In this document: one piece after another, positions 40,227 to 49,069 of the stretch | Layout: each line of letters opens with the position of its first letter | Numbering within the stretch: position 1 is the first letter of the stretch | Source: Streptomyces sp. WZ-12 | GTDB taxonomy: Bacteria > Actinomycetota > Actinomycetes > Streptomycetales > Streptomycetaceae | Direction: 5' to 3' | Length of the DNA: 64,000 nt | Assembly: GCF_028898845.1 (NCBI RefSeq) | Contig: NZ_CP118574.1 | Span: forward strand, 5,987,001 to 6,051,000 | Translations under genes and position numbers: made by a program | The notes under the pieces: generated by a model | What the model saw: the letters and a program-made list of their open reading frames with translations, nothing else | Databases searched by the model: none | Told to the model about the DNA's origin: nothing

Positions 40227-41150
40227 TCACTCCTCCTTGCGGCCGAGTCCGAACCAACGGGCCTGGCCCACCGTCGCCACCGCGATGATCAGGGCCAGGA
40301 TCACCGCGCCCGCACTGCCCAGCCCGAGGTTCTGGTCCCGGCCGAGCGCGGTGTAGTAGAGGTACACCAGCGGTGGGCGGGCGTACGGGGGGTAACCGCG
40401 GGCGTCGCTCAGCAGGTTGTAGAACTCGTCGAACGCCTGGAAGGAGTTGATGACCAGGAGCAGCAGCACCGCCACCGAGGTGGCCCGCAGTTGCGGGAAG
40501 GTGAGGTGCCTGAAGACCTGCCAGCCCGGCCGGGCCCCGTCCACCGCCGCCGCCTCGTACAACTGCGGGGAGATCCGCTGGAGTCCGGCCAGGAAGAGGA
40601 TCATGTAGAAGCCGGCCTGGAGCCAGAGCCGCACGGTGACGATGACCAGCCAGTACCAGGGCGGACTGGTGGTGGACAGCCACGCCACCTGGTCGATCCC
40701 GAACCAGCCGAGCACCGTGTTCGCCAGCCCGAAGCGCACCCCGTTGAACAGCGACAGCTTCCAGATCAGCGACGCCACGACGTACGAGCACGCGGTCGGC
40801 AGGAAGAACACCGAGCGGAAGAACGCGCGGGCCACCCGCAGCCGGTTGACCATCAGCGCCAGCGCGAGCGACAGCGCGAAGGTGGCCGGCACGATGAACG
40901 CGGTGAACAGCAGGAAGGTGCCCAGGCTGCCGAGGAACGCGTCGTCGCCCAGCATCGCGGCGTAGTTGTCCAGGCCGATGAAGTGCGTCGGGTTCACCGT
41001 GTTGTGCGCGTCGAAGAAGCTGAGGTAGACGCTCCACGCCAGCGGTACGTAGGTGAACAGGCCCAGCCCGACCGCGAACGGCCCGACGAACACCCAGAAC
41101 CACAGATTCCGCCGCTGCGGGCCGAGCAGCCGGGCCGTCAGCGCGCTCAC
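40227..41150 (-). CDS. Sugar-type ABC transporter permease (MalF-like)
   Basis: A 307-residue permease with about six membrane helices. Its EAA loop is L-Y-E-A-A-A-V-D-G-A-R-P-G-W-Q-V-F-R-H-L-T-F-P. The GTG start overlaps the stop of the solute-binding protein gene as GTGA, so the two are coupled. It pairs with the MalG-like permease to form the channel. Confidence 0.93.
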   Translation of the reverse strand: MSALTARLLGPQRRNLWFWVFVGPFAVGLGLFTYVPLAWSVYLSFFDAHNTVNPTHFIGLDNYAAMLGDDAFLGSLGTFLLFTAFIVPATFALSLALALMVNRLRVARAFFRSVFFLPTACSYVVASLIWKLSLFNGVRFGLANTVLGWFGIDQVAWLSTTSPPWYWLVIVTVRLWLQAGFYMILFLAGLQRISPQLYEAAAVDGARPGWQVFRHLTFPQLRATSVAVLLLLVINSFQAFDEFYNLLSDARGYPPYARPPLVYLYYTALGRDQNLGLGSAGAVILALIIAVATVGQARWFGLGRKEE

Positions 41151-42406
41151 GTGTTCTTGACCCGGGCCAGCTCGGCCCCGACCTTCCGCAGCACCGCCCG
41201 CAACTCGGTCTCCGGATGCGCCCCGTCCTTGATGATCCGGCTCAGCGCGTCCTGGTAGGCGTTGCGGTCCGCGCTGGTCCACAACAGCGGCTCGGCGTAG
41301 CCGTGTTCGGTCGCCAGCCGCACCGCCTCGGCCGCCGGCCCCTGCCGGAGCTGCCGGGCCCGCTTCGCCAGGGAGAGCCGGGCCGGGATGTGGAACCCGT
41401 AGGACAGCGCGAAGTCCTGCTGGAAGTCGGTCCGGTCGATCCACAGCCACTTGGCGAACGCCTTGGCCGCCGCCGGGTCCTTGCTGCGGGCGTTCACCGC
41501 GGACGCGTAGGCGCCCACCGGGACGGTCGGCTTCCCCGCAGGGCCGTCCTTCGGGAACGGCAGCACCCCGAAGTCGTCGCCCAGCGCCCTGGTGATCTGC
41601 GGCAGCGCCCACAGGCCCGACCACTGCATGGCGGTCAGCCCCTGGACGAAGGCCGCCGGGTCGGACCAGTCGGTGGGCGCGCCCAGCAGCAGCGACCTGT
41701 CCGCGTACAACTGCCGGATCTTCGCCAACACCCGGGCCGCGGCCGGATCGTCGAACCCCGGCTTGCCGTCCTCGGTGATCAGGCTCAGCCCCGCGGCGAA
41801 CAGCGGTGTCCCGCTGAGCACCCCGGCGCCGCCGTCGTTGCCGAGGAACAGCCCCTTCACCTTGCCGGTGGTCAACTTCCCGGCCGCGTCCACCAGTTCG
41901 TCGACGCTCTGCGGCGGCTGTACGCCGGCCTCCTTGAGCAGGCTCTTGCGGTAGTAGAGCACCTGGGTGTCGACGGTCTGCGGGATGCCCCAGATCTTGT
42001 CCCGCCAGATCTTCGGCGCCAGCACCGCCGGGTTGAAGTCGTCCTTCACCGGCGCGACGAGGTCGGTCAGGTCCGCCACCTGACCTCCCTGGATCTGCTC
42101 CAGCAGCGGGCCGTTGACCTCGAAGACGTCGGGGCCCGAGTCGGTGAGCAGCGCGGCGGCGGTCTGCCGGTCGTAGTCGCCCGGCCGCCACTGGACGCTG
42201 ACGTTCGCCTTCTTGTACGCGGCGGCGTAACGCCGCACCGCCTGTTGGGCGCCGGGTTCGCCGTACTGGTGGTACCACTGCGCTAGCGCTGGGCCCGAAC
42301 CGGTGTTGTTGCGCCCGGTGTTGGTGCCGCAGGCCGTGGCCGTCGCGCCGGCCAGTGCGAGGCCGCCTGCGGCGGCGAGGAGCCGTCTTCTGCCGATCAC
42401 CGTCAT
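41147..42406 (-). CDS. Extracellular solute-binding lipoprotein (sugar ABC importer)
   Basis: A 419-residue family-1 binding protein. The N terminus I-G-R-R-R-L-L-A-A-A-G-G-L-A-L followed by lipobox-like T-A-C-G (cysteine about 26) suggests a twin-arginine-type lipoprotein signal. The mature part has the usual Y-K-K-A-N-V-S-V-Q-W and G-P-D-V-F-E-V-N-G patterns. It presumably binds a carbohydrate; the specificity is unknown. No LacI/GntR-type operator is obvious upstream, and composite element 4 begins about 55 bases before the start. Confidence 0.92.
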   Translation of the reverse strand: MTVIGRRRLLAAAGGLALAGATATACGTNTGRNNTGSGPALAQWYHQYGEPGAQQAVRRYAAAYKKANVSVQWRPGDYDRQTAAALLTDSGPDVFEVNGPLLEQIQGGQVADLTDLVAPVKDDFNPAVLAPKIWRDKIWGIPQTVDTQVLYYRKSLLKEAGVQPPQSVDELVDAAGKLTTGKVKGLFLGNDGGAGVLSGTPLFAAGLSLITEDGKPGFDDPAAARVLAKIRQLYADRSLLLGAPTDWSDPAAFVQGLTAMQWSGLWALPQITRALGDDFGVLPFPKDGPAGKPTVPVGAYASAVNARSKDPAAAKAFAKWLWIDRTDFQQDFALSYGFHIPARLSLAKRARQLRQGPAAEAVRLATEHGYAEPLLWTSADRNAYQDALSRIIKDGAHPETELRAVLRKVGAELARVKNT

Positions 42407-42459
42407 GGGACGTAACTTTGCCGGATCGCGGCGGCGTGAACCCCCACGTTTTGGGTTTG

Positions 42460-42745
42460 CTTCCCACGTTGTTGGCTCTCCCGCCGTGGCGGCTGATGCC
42501 GTGGCGGCTGATGCCGCAGGTCCCGTACGTCGTCGGCTTCCCCGCCGTGGTGGGGTTTCCGCCTTCGGCGGAGGGGTGTGTTGGGCGGGGGCGTCTGGTG
42601 GGTCTGTGGTGGCGGGTGCGGTCCTCCGGGGGCGGGTTTTCGGACTGCTTCGCTTGACGTCCGAAAACCCCGCCCCCTCCGGCCCGCCCCCTCCCGTCGG
42701 TGGACGCGCCTCCGCCCGGTGGGGGAGAGGGGAGGGCGGGGTGGG
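42460..42745. repeat. Composite element, copy 4 (left half only)
   Basis: Only the left arm and one hairpin are present. The arm shares most of its sequence with the left arm of copy 5, from CCCACGTTGTTGGCTCTCCC to the GCCTCCGCCCGGTGGGGG block. The hairpin is 42634-42645/42659-42670 with a perfect 12-bp stem; its 13-base loop has one change (TTGAC for TTTAC). GTGGCGGCTGATGCC is duplicated in tandem. It lies between divergent genes, so it cannot be a simple terminator. Confidence 0.8.
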
Positions 42746-42802
42746 GGTGGGGAAAACCGTTCGTCCGCGGGGCGTTGGGGCTGTCACCCTTACGGGATGG
42801 GG

Positions 42803-43339
42803 ATGTACGAGGTGGAGGGCGAGGCGCTGCTTCTCGGGGGGCGGGCCGGGGTCGGGAAGACGTCGGTGGCGTGGGAGGTCTCGGCACTGTTGCGGGGGGC
42901 GGGGGTGGGGCACGCCGTGGTGGAGGGGGACTTCATGGGGCAGATCCACCCGGCGCCGGAGGGCGATCCGTCGCGCTCTGCGATCACCGAGCGCAACTTG
43001 GCGGCGGTGTGGGCGAATTACGCCCGGGTCGGCTGTCGGCGGCTGCTCTACACCAACACCGTGAGCGTGCTGCCGGAGAGCGCGGGGATGTTCGAGCGGG
43101 CGATGGGGCCCGGGGTGCGGATCGTCCGGGTGCTGCTCACCGCCACGGACGCCACCACCAAGGCGCGGCTCACCGGCCGGGAACGTGGCTCGGAGCTCGC
43201 CCAGGAGTTGGCCAACAGCGCCCGCAAGGCCCGGATGTTGGATGCGCGGGTGGCCGATGACGTGCTGCGGGTGCCCACTGATGGGCGGTCCGTGCCGGCG
43301 GTCGCGGCGGATGTGGTCGCCGCGGTGGGTTGGGTCTGA
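42803..43339 (+). CDS. Small P-loop ATP-binding protein, probable kinase
   Basis: A 178-residue protein with Walker A G-G-R-A-G-V-G-K-T-S near residues 13-22. V-V-E-G-D-F follows at the second strand, as in APS kinase- and gluconate-kinase-like folds. R-L-T-G-R-E-R-G-S-E could be the lid. The phosphoryl acceptor cannot be told. ATG 42803 is preferred, with ATG 42797 as alternative. The gene is bracketed by two directly repeated element arms (42460-42745 and 43340-43620), an arrangement prone to recombination. Confidence 0.75.
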   Translation: MYEVEGEALLLGGRAGVGKTSVAWEVSALLRGAGVGHAVVEGDFMGQIHPAPEGDPSRSAITERNLAAVWANYARVGCRRLLYTNTVSVLPESAGMFERAMGPGVRIVRVLLTATDATTKARLTGRERGSELAQELANSARKARMLDARVADDVLRVPTDGRSVPAVAADVVAAVGWV

Positions 43340-43937
43340 CCCCACGTTGTTGGCTCTCCCGCCGTGGCGGCTGACGCCGCAGGTCCCGTACGTCGTCGGC
43401 TGCCCCGCCGCGGGGGTTGCTGTTCTCCGCCTTCGGCGGAGGGGTGTGTTGGGCGGCGGCGCCCCGCTGGGTGGTGGGTGGCGGGTGCGGTCCTCCGGGG
43501 GCGGGGTTTTCGGACTGCTTCGCTTTACGTCCGAAAACCCCGCCCCCTCCGGCCCGCCCCCTCCCGTTGGGTGGGCGCCTCCGCCCGGTGGGGGTGAGAG
43601 GAGAGGGGGCGGAGTGGGGTGCTGTCTGTATCCCTGCTTCCGCCGGAGGGGGGAGCAGGAATCGGGGTGGTGCTTGTACCTCTTCTCCTACCGGGGCGGG
43701 GTCCCGTCCACGTGCGGGAGGGGGCGGTGCCGGAGGGGTGGGTGTTTCGGACGTAAAGCGAAGCAGTCCGAAACACCCACCCCGGAGGCACCGAACCCGG
43801 CACCCACCACCCAGCGGGGCACCCCGCCCCAACAACCCTTCCGCCGAAGGCGGAAACCCCACCACGGCGGGGAAGCCGACGACGTACGGGACCTGCGGCA
43901 TCAGCCGCCACGGCGGGGCAGCCGGCAACGTACGGGA
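43340..43937. repeat. Composite palindromic intergenic element, copy 5
   Basis: A full copy between the convergent kinase and transporter genes, starting at the kinase stop codon. Left hairpin 43497-43515/43529-43547 has a perfect 19-bp stem; right hairpin 43735-43752/43766-43783 has a perfect 18-bp stem in the inverse orientation. Left and right arms mirror each other, including GTACGTCGTCGGC and TCCGCCTTCGGCGGA. The central part (about 43600-43730) lacks the 31-bp repeats and is unique sequence. Confidence 0.85.
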
Positions 43938-43951
43938 CCGTACCTTCGGCG

Positions 43952-45826
43952 TCAGCTCAGGCGGAAACGAAGGCGACAGATCGCCGCATCCGTGTCGCGC
44001 CGCACCGCATGCGCCAGCACCGCGCCGCGCTGGTTCTGGAGGACCCGCTGCCACAGGTGGGCCGGTTCGACCTCGGGGATCAGGACGGTGATGCGGGCGT
44101 CGGGGCGGCGGTCCGTCAGGTCCTGGACGTAGGAGGTGATCGGGCGGCCCAAGGAGCGTGTGGGGGAGGGGAGTTCGAGGAGGTCGACGCCCGGGTTCCA
44201 GAGTTCCCAGTCGCGGCGGAGCGCCTCCGTGGCGGGGCGGTCGTCGGGGGTGCCGTAGGTGACGGTGACCGCGATGACCTCGTCGCCGAGGGAGACCGCC
44301 GCGTTGAGTGCCTCGCCCGTCAGGCGGGACAGGTGCGAGACGGGCACGACGACGAGGGACTGGGCGCGCCGCGGCGGTTCGGGGACCCGGCCCAGGGCGA
44401 CGCTGTCGCCGATCCGCCCGTACGCCCGGTGGACGGCCTCGAAGGCGAGGACCAGCAGCGGCAGCGCGATCACGACCAGCCAGGCGCCGTCGGTGAACTT
44501 GGTGGCGGTGACCACGATCGCCGCGGCGGCGGTCAACACCGCGCCGAAGCCGTTGAGCAGGGCCTTGCCGAGCCAGCCGGCGGACCTCTCCAGGTGCCAG
44601 TGGCGGACCATGCCGGCCTGGCAGAGCGTGAAGCCGACGAAGACGCCGATGGCGAAGAGCGGCACCAGGGTGTTGACGTCGCCGCCGGAGAAGACCAGGA
44701 GGGCCGCGGCGACCGCGGCCAGCGCCAGCACGCCGTGCCGGTGGACCTGGCGGTCGGCCTTCAGGCCGAAGACGTGCGGCAGGTAGTTGTCGCGGGCGAG
44801 CAGGCCCATCAGGACGGGCAGGCCGCCGAAGGAGGTGTTGGCGGCCAGCGCCAGCAGCACCATGGTGGCGAACTGGACGACGTAGAAGGCCCAGTTGTGG
44901 CCGAGCGAGGCGTCCGCGAGCTGGGCGAGGACGGTGACGCCCTCGACCGGCTGGAGGTGGAAGCGGCCGATCAGCAGCGACAGGCCGATCAGCATGGCGC
45001 CGAGCAGGGCGCCCAGCGCGACCTCGGTGCGCTGGGCGCGCTTCGGGGCCGGGGCGCGGAACGACGGCACCGCGTTGGCGACCGCCTCGACACCGGTCAG
45101 CGCCGAGCAGCCGGACGCGAACGCCTTCAGCAGCAGCAACGCGCCCACGGAGGTGGCGTTGTGGGCGAGGACGGAGGCGTGGCCGGCGGCCGTGACGGTG
45201 GAGGCCGGCGCGTCACGGAACAGGCCGACCACGATCATCGCCAGGATCGAGACCACGAAGACCGCGGTGGGCAGCAGGAACGCCCGTGCCGAGTCGGCGA
45301 TCCCGCGCAGGTTGATGCCGGTGACCAGGACCAGCACCGCCAGGCAGATCCACACCCGGGACCCGTAGAGGTGGGGGAAGGCGGAGGTCAGGGCGGCGAC
45401 GCCGGCGGTCACCGAGACCGCGACGTTGAGGATGTAGTCCAGGACGAGGGAGGCCGCGGCCACCAGGGCGGAGCGGCGCCCGAGATGGGTCTTGGCCACC
45501 GCGTAGGAGCCGCCGCCGTTGGGGAAGGCGGCGATGACCTGGCGGTAGGAGAGCACCAGGACGGCCAGCAGCGCGGCGATGGCGAGGGTCACCGGGAGGG
45601 TGAAGCCCAGACCGTAGGCGCCGGCCGTGGCCAGGACCAGCACGATCGACTCCGGCCCGTAGGCGACGGAGGCCATCGCGTCGAGGGAGAGGGCGGCCAG
45701 GCCCTGGAGGGAGGTGAGGCGGTGCCGGTCCTCGGCCGCGCCGGGGGCGGCGTCGGTGTGGTGACCGGGTGTGGTCGCCGGGGGCGGCTGCTCGGGCCGG
45801 TTTGCGGGCTGCGACACCGTCGACAT
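43952..45826 (-). CDS. APC-superfamily transporter, KimA-like potassium importer
   Basis: A 624-residue membrane protein with about 12 helices and a C-terminal cytoplasmic domain of some 150 residues. L-S-L-D-A-M-A-S-V-A-Y-G-P-E, F-P-N-G-G-G-S-Y-A-V-A-K and K-A-F-A-S-G-C-S-A-L-T-G-V-E-A-V-A-N-A-V match the conserved blocks of Bacillus subtilis KimA closely. The later L-A-A-N-T-S-F-G-G-L-P and L-A-R-D-N-Y-L-P also match. KimA imports potassium by proton symport and is controlled by c-di-AMP. No ydaO-type riboswitch was evident upstream. GGAGG lies about 11 bases before ATG 45826. Confidence 0.85.
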   Translation of the reverse strand: MSTVSQPANRPEQPPPATTPGHHTDAAPGAAEDRHRLTSLQGLAALSLDAMASVAYGPESIVLVLATAGAYGLGFTLPVTLAIAALLAVLVLSYRQVIAAFPNGGGSYAVAKTHLGRRSALVAAASLVLDYILNVAVSVTAGVAALTSAFPHLYGSRVWICLAVLVLVTGINLRGIADSARAFLLPTAVFVVSILAMIVVGLFRDAPASTVTAAGHASVLAHNATSVGALLLLKAFASGCSALTGVEAVANAVPSFRAPAPKRAQRTEVALGALLGAMLIGLSLLIGRFHLQPVEGVTVLAQLADASLGHNWAFYVVQFATMVLLALAANTSFGGLPVLMGLLARDNYLPHVFGLKADRQVHRHGVLALAAVAAALLVFSGGDVNTLVPLFAIGVFVGFTLCQAGMVRHWHLERSAGWLGKALLNGFGAVLTAAAAIVVTATKFTDGAWLVVIALPLLVLAFEAVHRAYGRIGDSVALGRVPEPPRRAQSLVVVPVSHLSRLTGEALNAAVSLGDEVIAVTVTYGTPDDRPATEALRRDWELWNPGVDLLELPSPTRSLGRPITSYVQDLTDRRPDARITVLIPEVEPAHLWQRVLQNQRGAVLAHAVRRDTDAAICRLRFRLS

Positions 45827-46018
45827 TGTTCGTCGTACCTCCGTGCGGCACTGGCTGGGACCAGCCCAGCGTGCGGGCCACGGAGGTGGGCGGCGAGACA
45901 CCTTGGCGCGGCCTTGGCGGCCGACGGGGCGATCTTCACGGGATTTTGACGCCGTCTTGTCGCAACTCCCGGCTCCGGCGGCCGCTACCCGGCGCTCACC
46001 TGCCGAAAGCGCCCCGGC

Positions 46019-46957
46019 TCAGGCTCCGGGGACGGCGAAGTCGTAGCGCACCCCGGTGAGTTCCTCCGAGGCCGTCCACAGTCGTTCCGCGGTGACGCCG
46101 TTGCGGGTCCACGGGGCGTGGAAGGAGCGGGCCGGGGCGCCGCGGAGCCCGTTGCGCGGGCCGATGAAGGCGTCCGGCCGCATGTGCGGGGCGGTGGCCG
46201 CGCACAGCGTGCCCAGCGCCCCGCCCTCCGCGGGCTGGGCGATCAGCCGGTTGCCCAGCTCCACCACCCGCTCAGCACCCTGCCGGTCCTCCATCCGCAC
46301 CCCCGCGGTCTGGAGGTTGGTGTGGGCGTAGCCGGGGTGCGCGGCGGCCGCGACGACCCGCGAGTCGGCCACCGCCAGCCGCCGGGCCAGCTCGTGGGTG
46401 AAGAGCAGGTTGGCGCTCTTGGAACGGCCGTAGGCGAGCCAACGGTGGTAGGAGGTCTCGCTGTTGAGGTCGTCCAGGCGCACGTCGGACAGCACGTGCA
46501 GCATGCTGGAGACCGTCACGACCCGCGCGCCGGGCGTCGCCAGCAGCTTGGGCAGCAGCAGCCCGGTGAGCGCGAAGTGCCCCAGGTGGTTGGTGCCGAA
46601 CTGCATCTCGAAGCCGTCCGCGGTGGTGCGGTACGGCAGCGCCATCACACCGGCGTTGTTGATCAGCAGGTCCAGCCGGTCGCCGCAGAAGTCGGTCAGG
46701 CCCTCGGCGAACTGCCGCACGGACGCCAGGTCGGCCAGGTCCAGCGCACGGAACTCCGCCTCGGCGGTGGGGACTTCGGCACGCAGCCGGGCCAGCGCGG
46801 CCGTGCCCCGCTCCGCGCTGCGGCAGGCCAGCACCACACGGGCGCCGCGCCGCGCTAGTTCACGGGCGGTGACGTAGCCGAGGCCGCTGTTGGCGCCGGT
46901 GACGATCGCCGCGCGGCCGGTCTGGTCGGGGATGTGGCTGGTGTTCCACCGGGTCAC
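46019..46957 (-). CDS. Short-chain dehydrogenase/reductase (retinol-dehydrogenase-like)
   Basis: A 312-residue SDR. The cofactor motif T-G-A-N-S-G-L-G, the N-N-A-G motif and catalytic Y-G-R-S-K are present, and A-C-R-S suggests NADP preference. The substrate is unknown. GTG 46957 follows GAGGAG. It is divergent from the sensor kinase gene with only 62 bases between the starts, so promoters must be very compact. Confidence 0.93.
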   Translation of the reverse strand: MTRWNTSHIPDQTGRAAIVTGANSGLGYVTARELARRGARVVLACRSAERGTAALARLRAEVPTAEAEFRALDLADLASVRQFAEGLTDFCGDRLDLLINNAGVMALPYRTTADGFEMQFGTNHLGHFALTGLLLPKLLATPGARVVTVSSMLHVLSDVRLDDLNSETSYHRWLAYGRSKSANLLFTHELARRLAVADSRVVAAAAHPGYAHTNLQTAGVRMEDRQGAERVVELGNRLIAQPAEGGALGTLCAATAPHMRPDAFIGPRNGLRGAPARSFHAPWTRNGVTAERLWTASEELTGVRYDFAVPGA

Positions 46958-47019
46958 GCCGTACTCCTCGGTAGGGGAGGCCCAGCCTACGCCCGGCCCC
47001 GGGAGGGGATCCTGGGGGC

Positions 47020-48342
47020 ATGCCCCGCCTGACCCGCCGCCTGCGCGCGCTGCTCGCCGCCCCGTTCGCGCCGCGCGCCCTGGCCGCCCTGCTGTACGCC
47101 CTGATCGGGCCGGTGCTCGCGCTGCCGGGCGCGGCGGTAGTGCTGGTGGGCCTGGCCGTGGGGGCGGTGCTGTCCTGGACGGCGCTCGGCCCCTGGCTGC
47201 TGGCCCTGACGGTGCGCGGCGCCCTCGCCCTGGGCGACCTCCAACGGGCGCTGTCCCGCGCCCTGTTGGGAGAGACGATCGCGCCCGCCGGGCGGCGCAC
47301 CGCCCCCGGGGCCTTCGGCTGGCGGCGCGCCCTCCTCGGCGACCGGGCCGGCTGGCGCGCGGTGGCCGCCACCGTCCTCGCCCCGCTGACCGCACTGCCG
47401 CCGCTGCTCGCCGCCGTCCTCGGCTATCTCTACGGCCCGTTGGCGCTCGCCCACCCCGTCCTGCGGCACTGGAACTACGTCACCGTGCGCGACCCCGACG
47501 GCACCGTCCATCGGGTCGGACTGCTGATCCACGGCGTGGAGTTCGACAGTTGGCCGCGCTGGACGCTCGTCGTGGCGGCCGGCGCGCTGCTGACGCTGCT
47601 CGCGCCCCACCTGGTCCGCCGGGCCGGCGCCCCGCACCGGATGCTGCTGCGCGCCCTGCTCGGCCCCAGCGCCGCCGACGCCCGCATCCGCACCCTGGAG
47701 GAGACCCGGGCGCACGCCGTCGAGGACGCCGCCGCCACCCTCCGCCGGATCGAACGCGATCTGCACGACGGCACCCAGGCCCGCCTGGTCGGCCTGGGCA
47801 TGCACCTCACCCTGATCCGCGAGCTGCTCACCCAGGACGCCGACCGGGACCGCCTGTTGACCGCCGTCGCCCGCGCCCAGGACAACGCCACCCAGGCCAT
47901 CACCGACCTGCGCCACCTGGTCCGCGGCATCCACCCGCCCGCGCTCGACGAGGGACTGGCCACCGCGCTGGCCACCCTGGCCGCCGACGCCCCGCTCCCG
48001 GTCGCCCTGCACACCACGCTCACCCACCGCCCCACCCCCGCCCTGGAGTCCATCGCCTACTTCTGCGCCGCCGAACTCCTCGCCAACACCGTCAAGCACA
48101 GCGGCGCCACCGCCGCCGCCATCGAGGTGCACGGCGACGGCCGCGCGCTGCTGCTCTCCGTACGGGACGACGGGCGCGGCGGCGCGGTCCCCGGCGCGGG
48201 CAGCGGCCTGACCGGCCTGCTCGGCCGGGTCCGCACCGTGGACGGCACCCTGACCTGCGACAGCCCGCCCGGAGGGCCTACCGTGGTCACGGTCCGCCTC
48301 CCGTACCCGGCCGCGCACCCCGCCGCCCAACGGGCGGGCTGA
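47020..48342 (+). CDS. Two-component sensor histidine kinase (NarL-type)
   Basis: A 440-residue membrane kinase. Four hydrophobic segments lie in the first 205 residues (about 19-42, 46-70, 104-130, 183-205), resembling the putative-sensor domain common in Streptomyces. The HisKA_3 phosphoacceptor is R-R-I-E-R-D-L-H-D-G-T-Q-A-R-L. The ATPase domain has E-L-L-A-N-T-V-K-H-S and D-D-G-R-G-G-A. Its partner is the response regulator 35 bases downstream. Confidence 0.94.
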   Translation: MPRLTRRLRALLAAPFAPRALAALLYALIGPVLALPGAAVVLVGLAVGAVLSWTALGPWLLALTVRGALALGDLQRALSRALLGETIAPAGRRTAPGAFGWRRALLGDRAGWRAVAATVLAPLTALPPLLAAVLGYLYGPLALAHPVLRHWNYVTVRDPDGTVHRVGLLIHGVEFDSWPRWTLVVAAGALLTLLAPHLVRRAGAPHRMLLRALLGPSAADARIRTLEETRAHAVEDAAATLRRIERDLHDGTQARLVGLGMHLTLIRELLTQDADRDRLLTAVARAQDNATQAITDLRHLVRGIHPPALDEGLATALATLAADAPLPVALHTTLTHRPTPALESIAYFCAAELLANTVKHSGATAAAIEVHGDGRALLLSVRDDGRGGAVPGAGSGLTGLLGRVRTVDGTLTCDSPPGGPTVVTVRLPYPAAHPAAQRAG

Positions 48343-48377
48343 CCACACCCGTTGGCCACTCCCCACGGACAGGAACC

Positions 48378-49034
48378 ATGCGCGTCGTCATCGCCGAGGA
48401 CTCCGCGATTCTGCGGGAGGGCCTGGTCCAACTGCTGGAACTGCGCGACGTACAGGTCGCGGCCGCCGTCGCCGACGCCGAGGCGCTGCTCGCCGCCGTC
48501 GACGCGCACCGCCCGGACGTCGCGGTGATCGACATCCGGCTGCCGCCCGGCCACCGTGACGAGGGCCTGCGGGCCGCCGTCGCGCTGCGGCAGTCCCACC
48601 CCGGCACCGGCGTGCTGCTCTTCTCCCAGTACGTGGAGACCGCCTACGCGGACCGCCTCTTCGGCTCCGGCGCGGGCTTCGCCGGTGTCGGCTACCTGCT
48701 CAAGGAACGGGTGGTGGACATCGGCGAGTTCGTCGACGCCCTGCACCGGGTGGCGCGCGGTGGCACCGCCCTCGACCCCGACGTGGTCACCCAGCTCTTC
48801 GGCGCCGTCCGCCGCGCCACCGCCCTGGACGCGCTCACCCCGCGCGAGCGGGAGGTGCTGGCCCTGATGGCCCAGGGCCGCACCAACCACTCCATCGCCG
48901 CCGCGCTGACCGTCACCGAGCGGGCCGTGGAGAAGCACATCGCCAACCTCTTCGGCAAGCTGGACCTCCCGCCCTCGGAGAGTGGCCACCGCCGGGTCCT
49001 GGCGGTCCTGCGCTACCTGGAGGCGGCCCGGTAA
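48378..49034 (+). CDS. LuxR/NarL-family response regulator
   Basis: A 218-residue regulator. The receiver domain has acidic residues E-D near residue 7 and the phosphoacceptor aspartate in V-A-V-I-D-I-R-L-P-P. The C-terminal LuxR helix-turn-helix reads L-T-P-R-E-R-E-V-L-A-L-M-A-Q-G then A-V-E-K-H-I-A-N-L-F. It is cognate to the upstream kinase; targets are unknown. The divergent SDR gene is a candidate. Confidence 0.95.
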   Translation: MRVVIAEDSAILREGLVQLLELRDVQVAAAVADAEALLAAVDAHRPDVAVIDIRLPPGHRDEGLRAAVALRQSHPGTGVLLFSQYVETAYADRLFGSGAGFAGVGYLLKERVVDIGEFVDALHRVARGGTALDPDVVTQLFGAVRRATALDALTPREREVLALMAQGRTNHSIAAALTVTERAVEKHIANLFGKLDLPPSESGHRRVLAVLRYLEAAR

Positions 49035-49069
49035 CGCAGGACCGGACCGCCCCAAGAGGCCCCTGTTCC

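Noticed and set aside
45827..46018. ydaO-type c-di-AMP riboswitch before the KimA-like gene
   Set aside because: I could not find the conserved riboswitch core; only a short CTGGCTGGGACCAGCCCAG hairpin is present.
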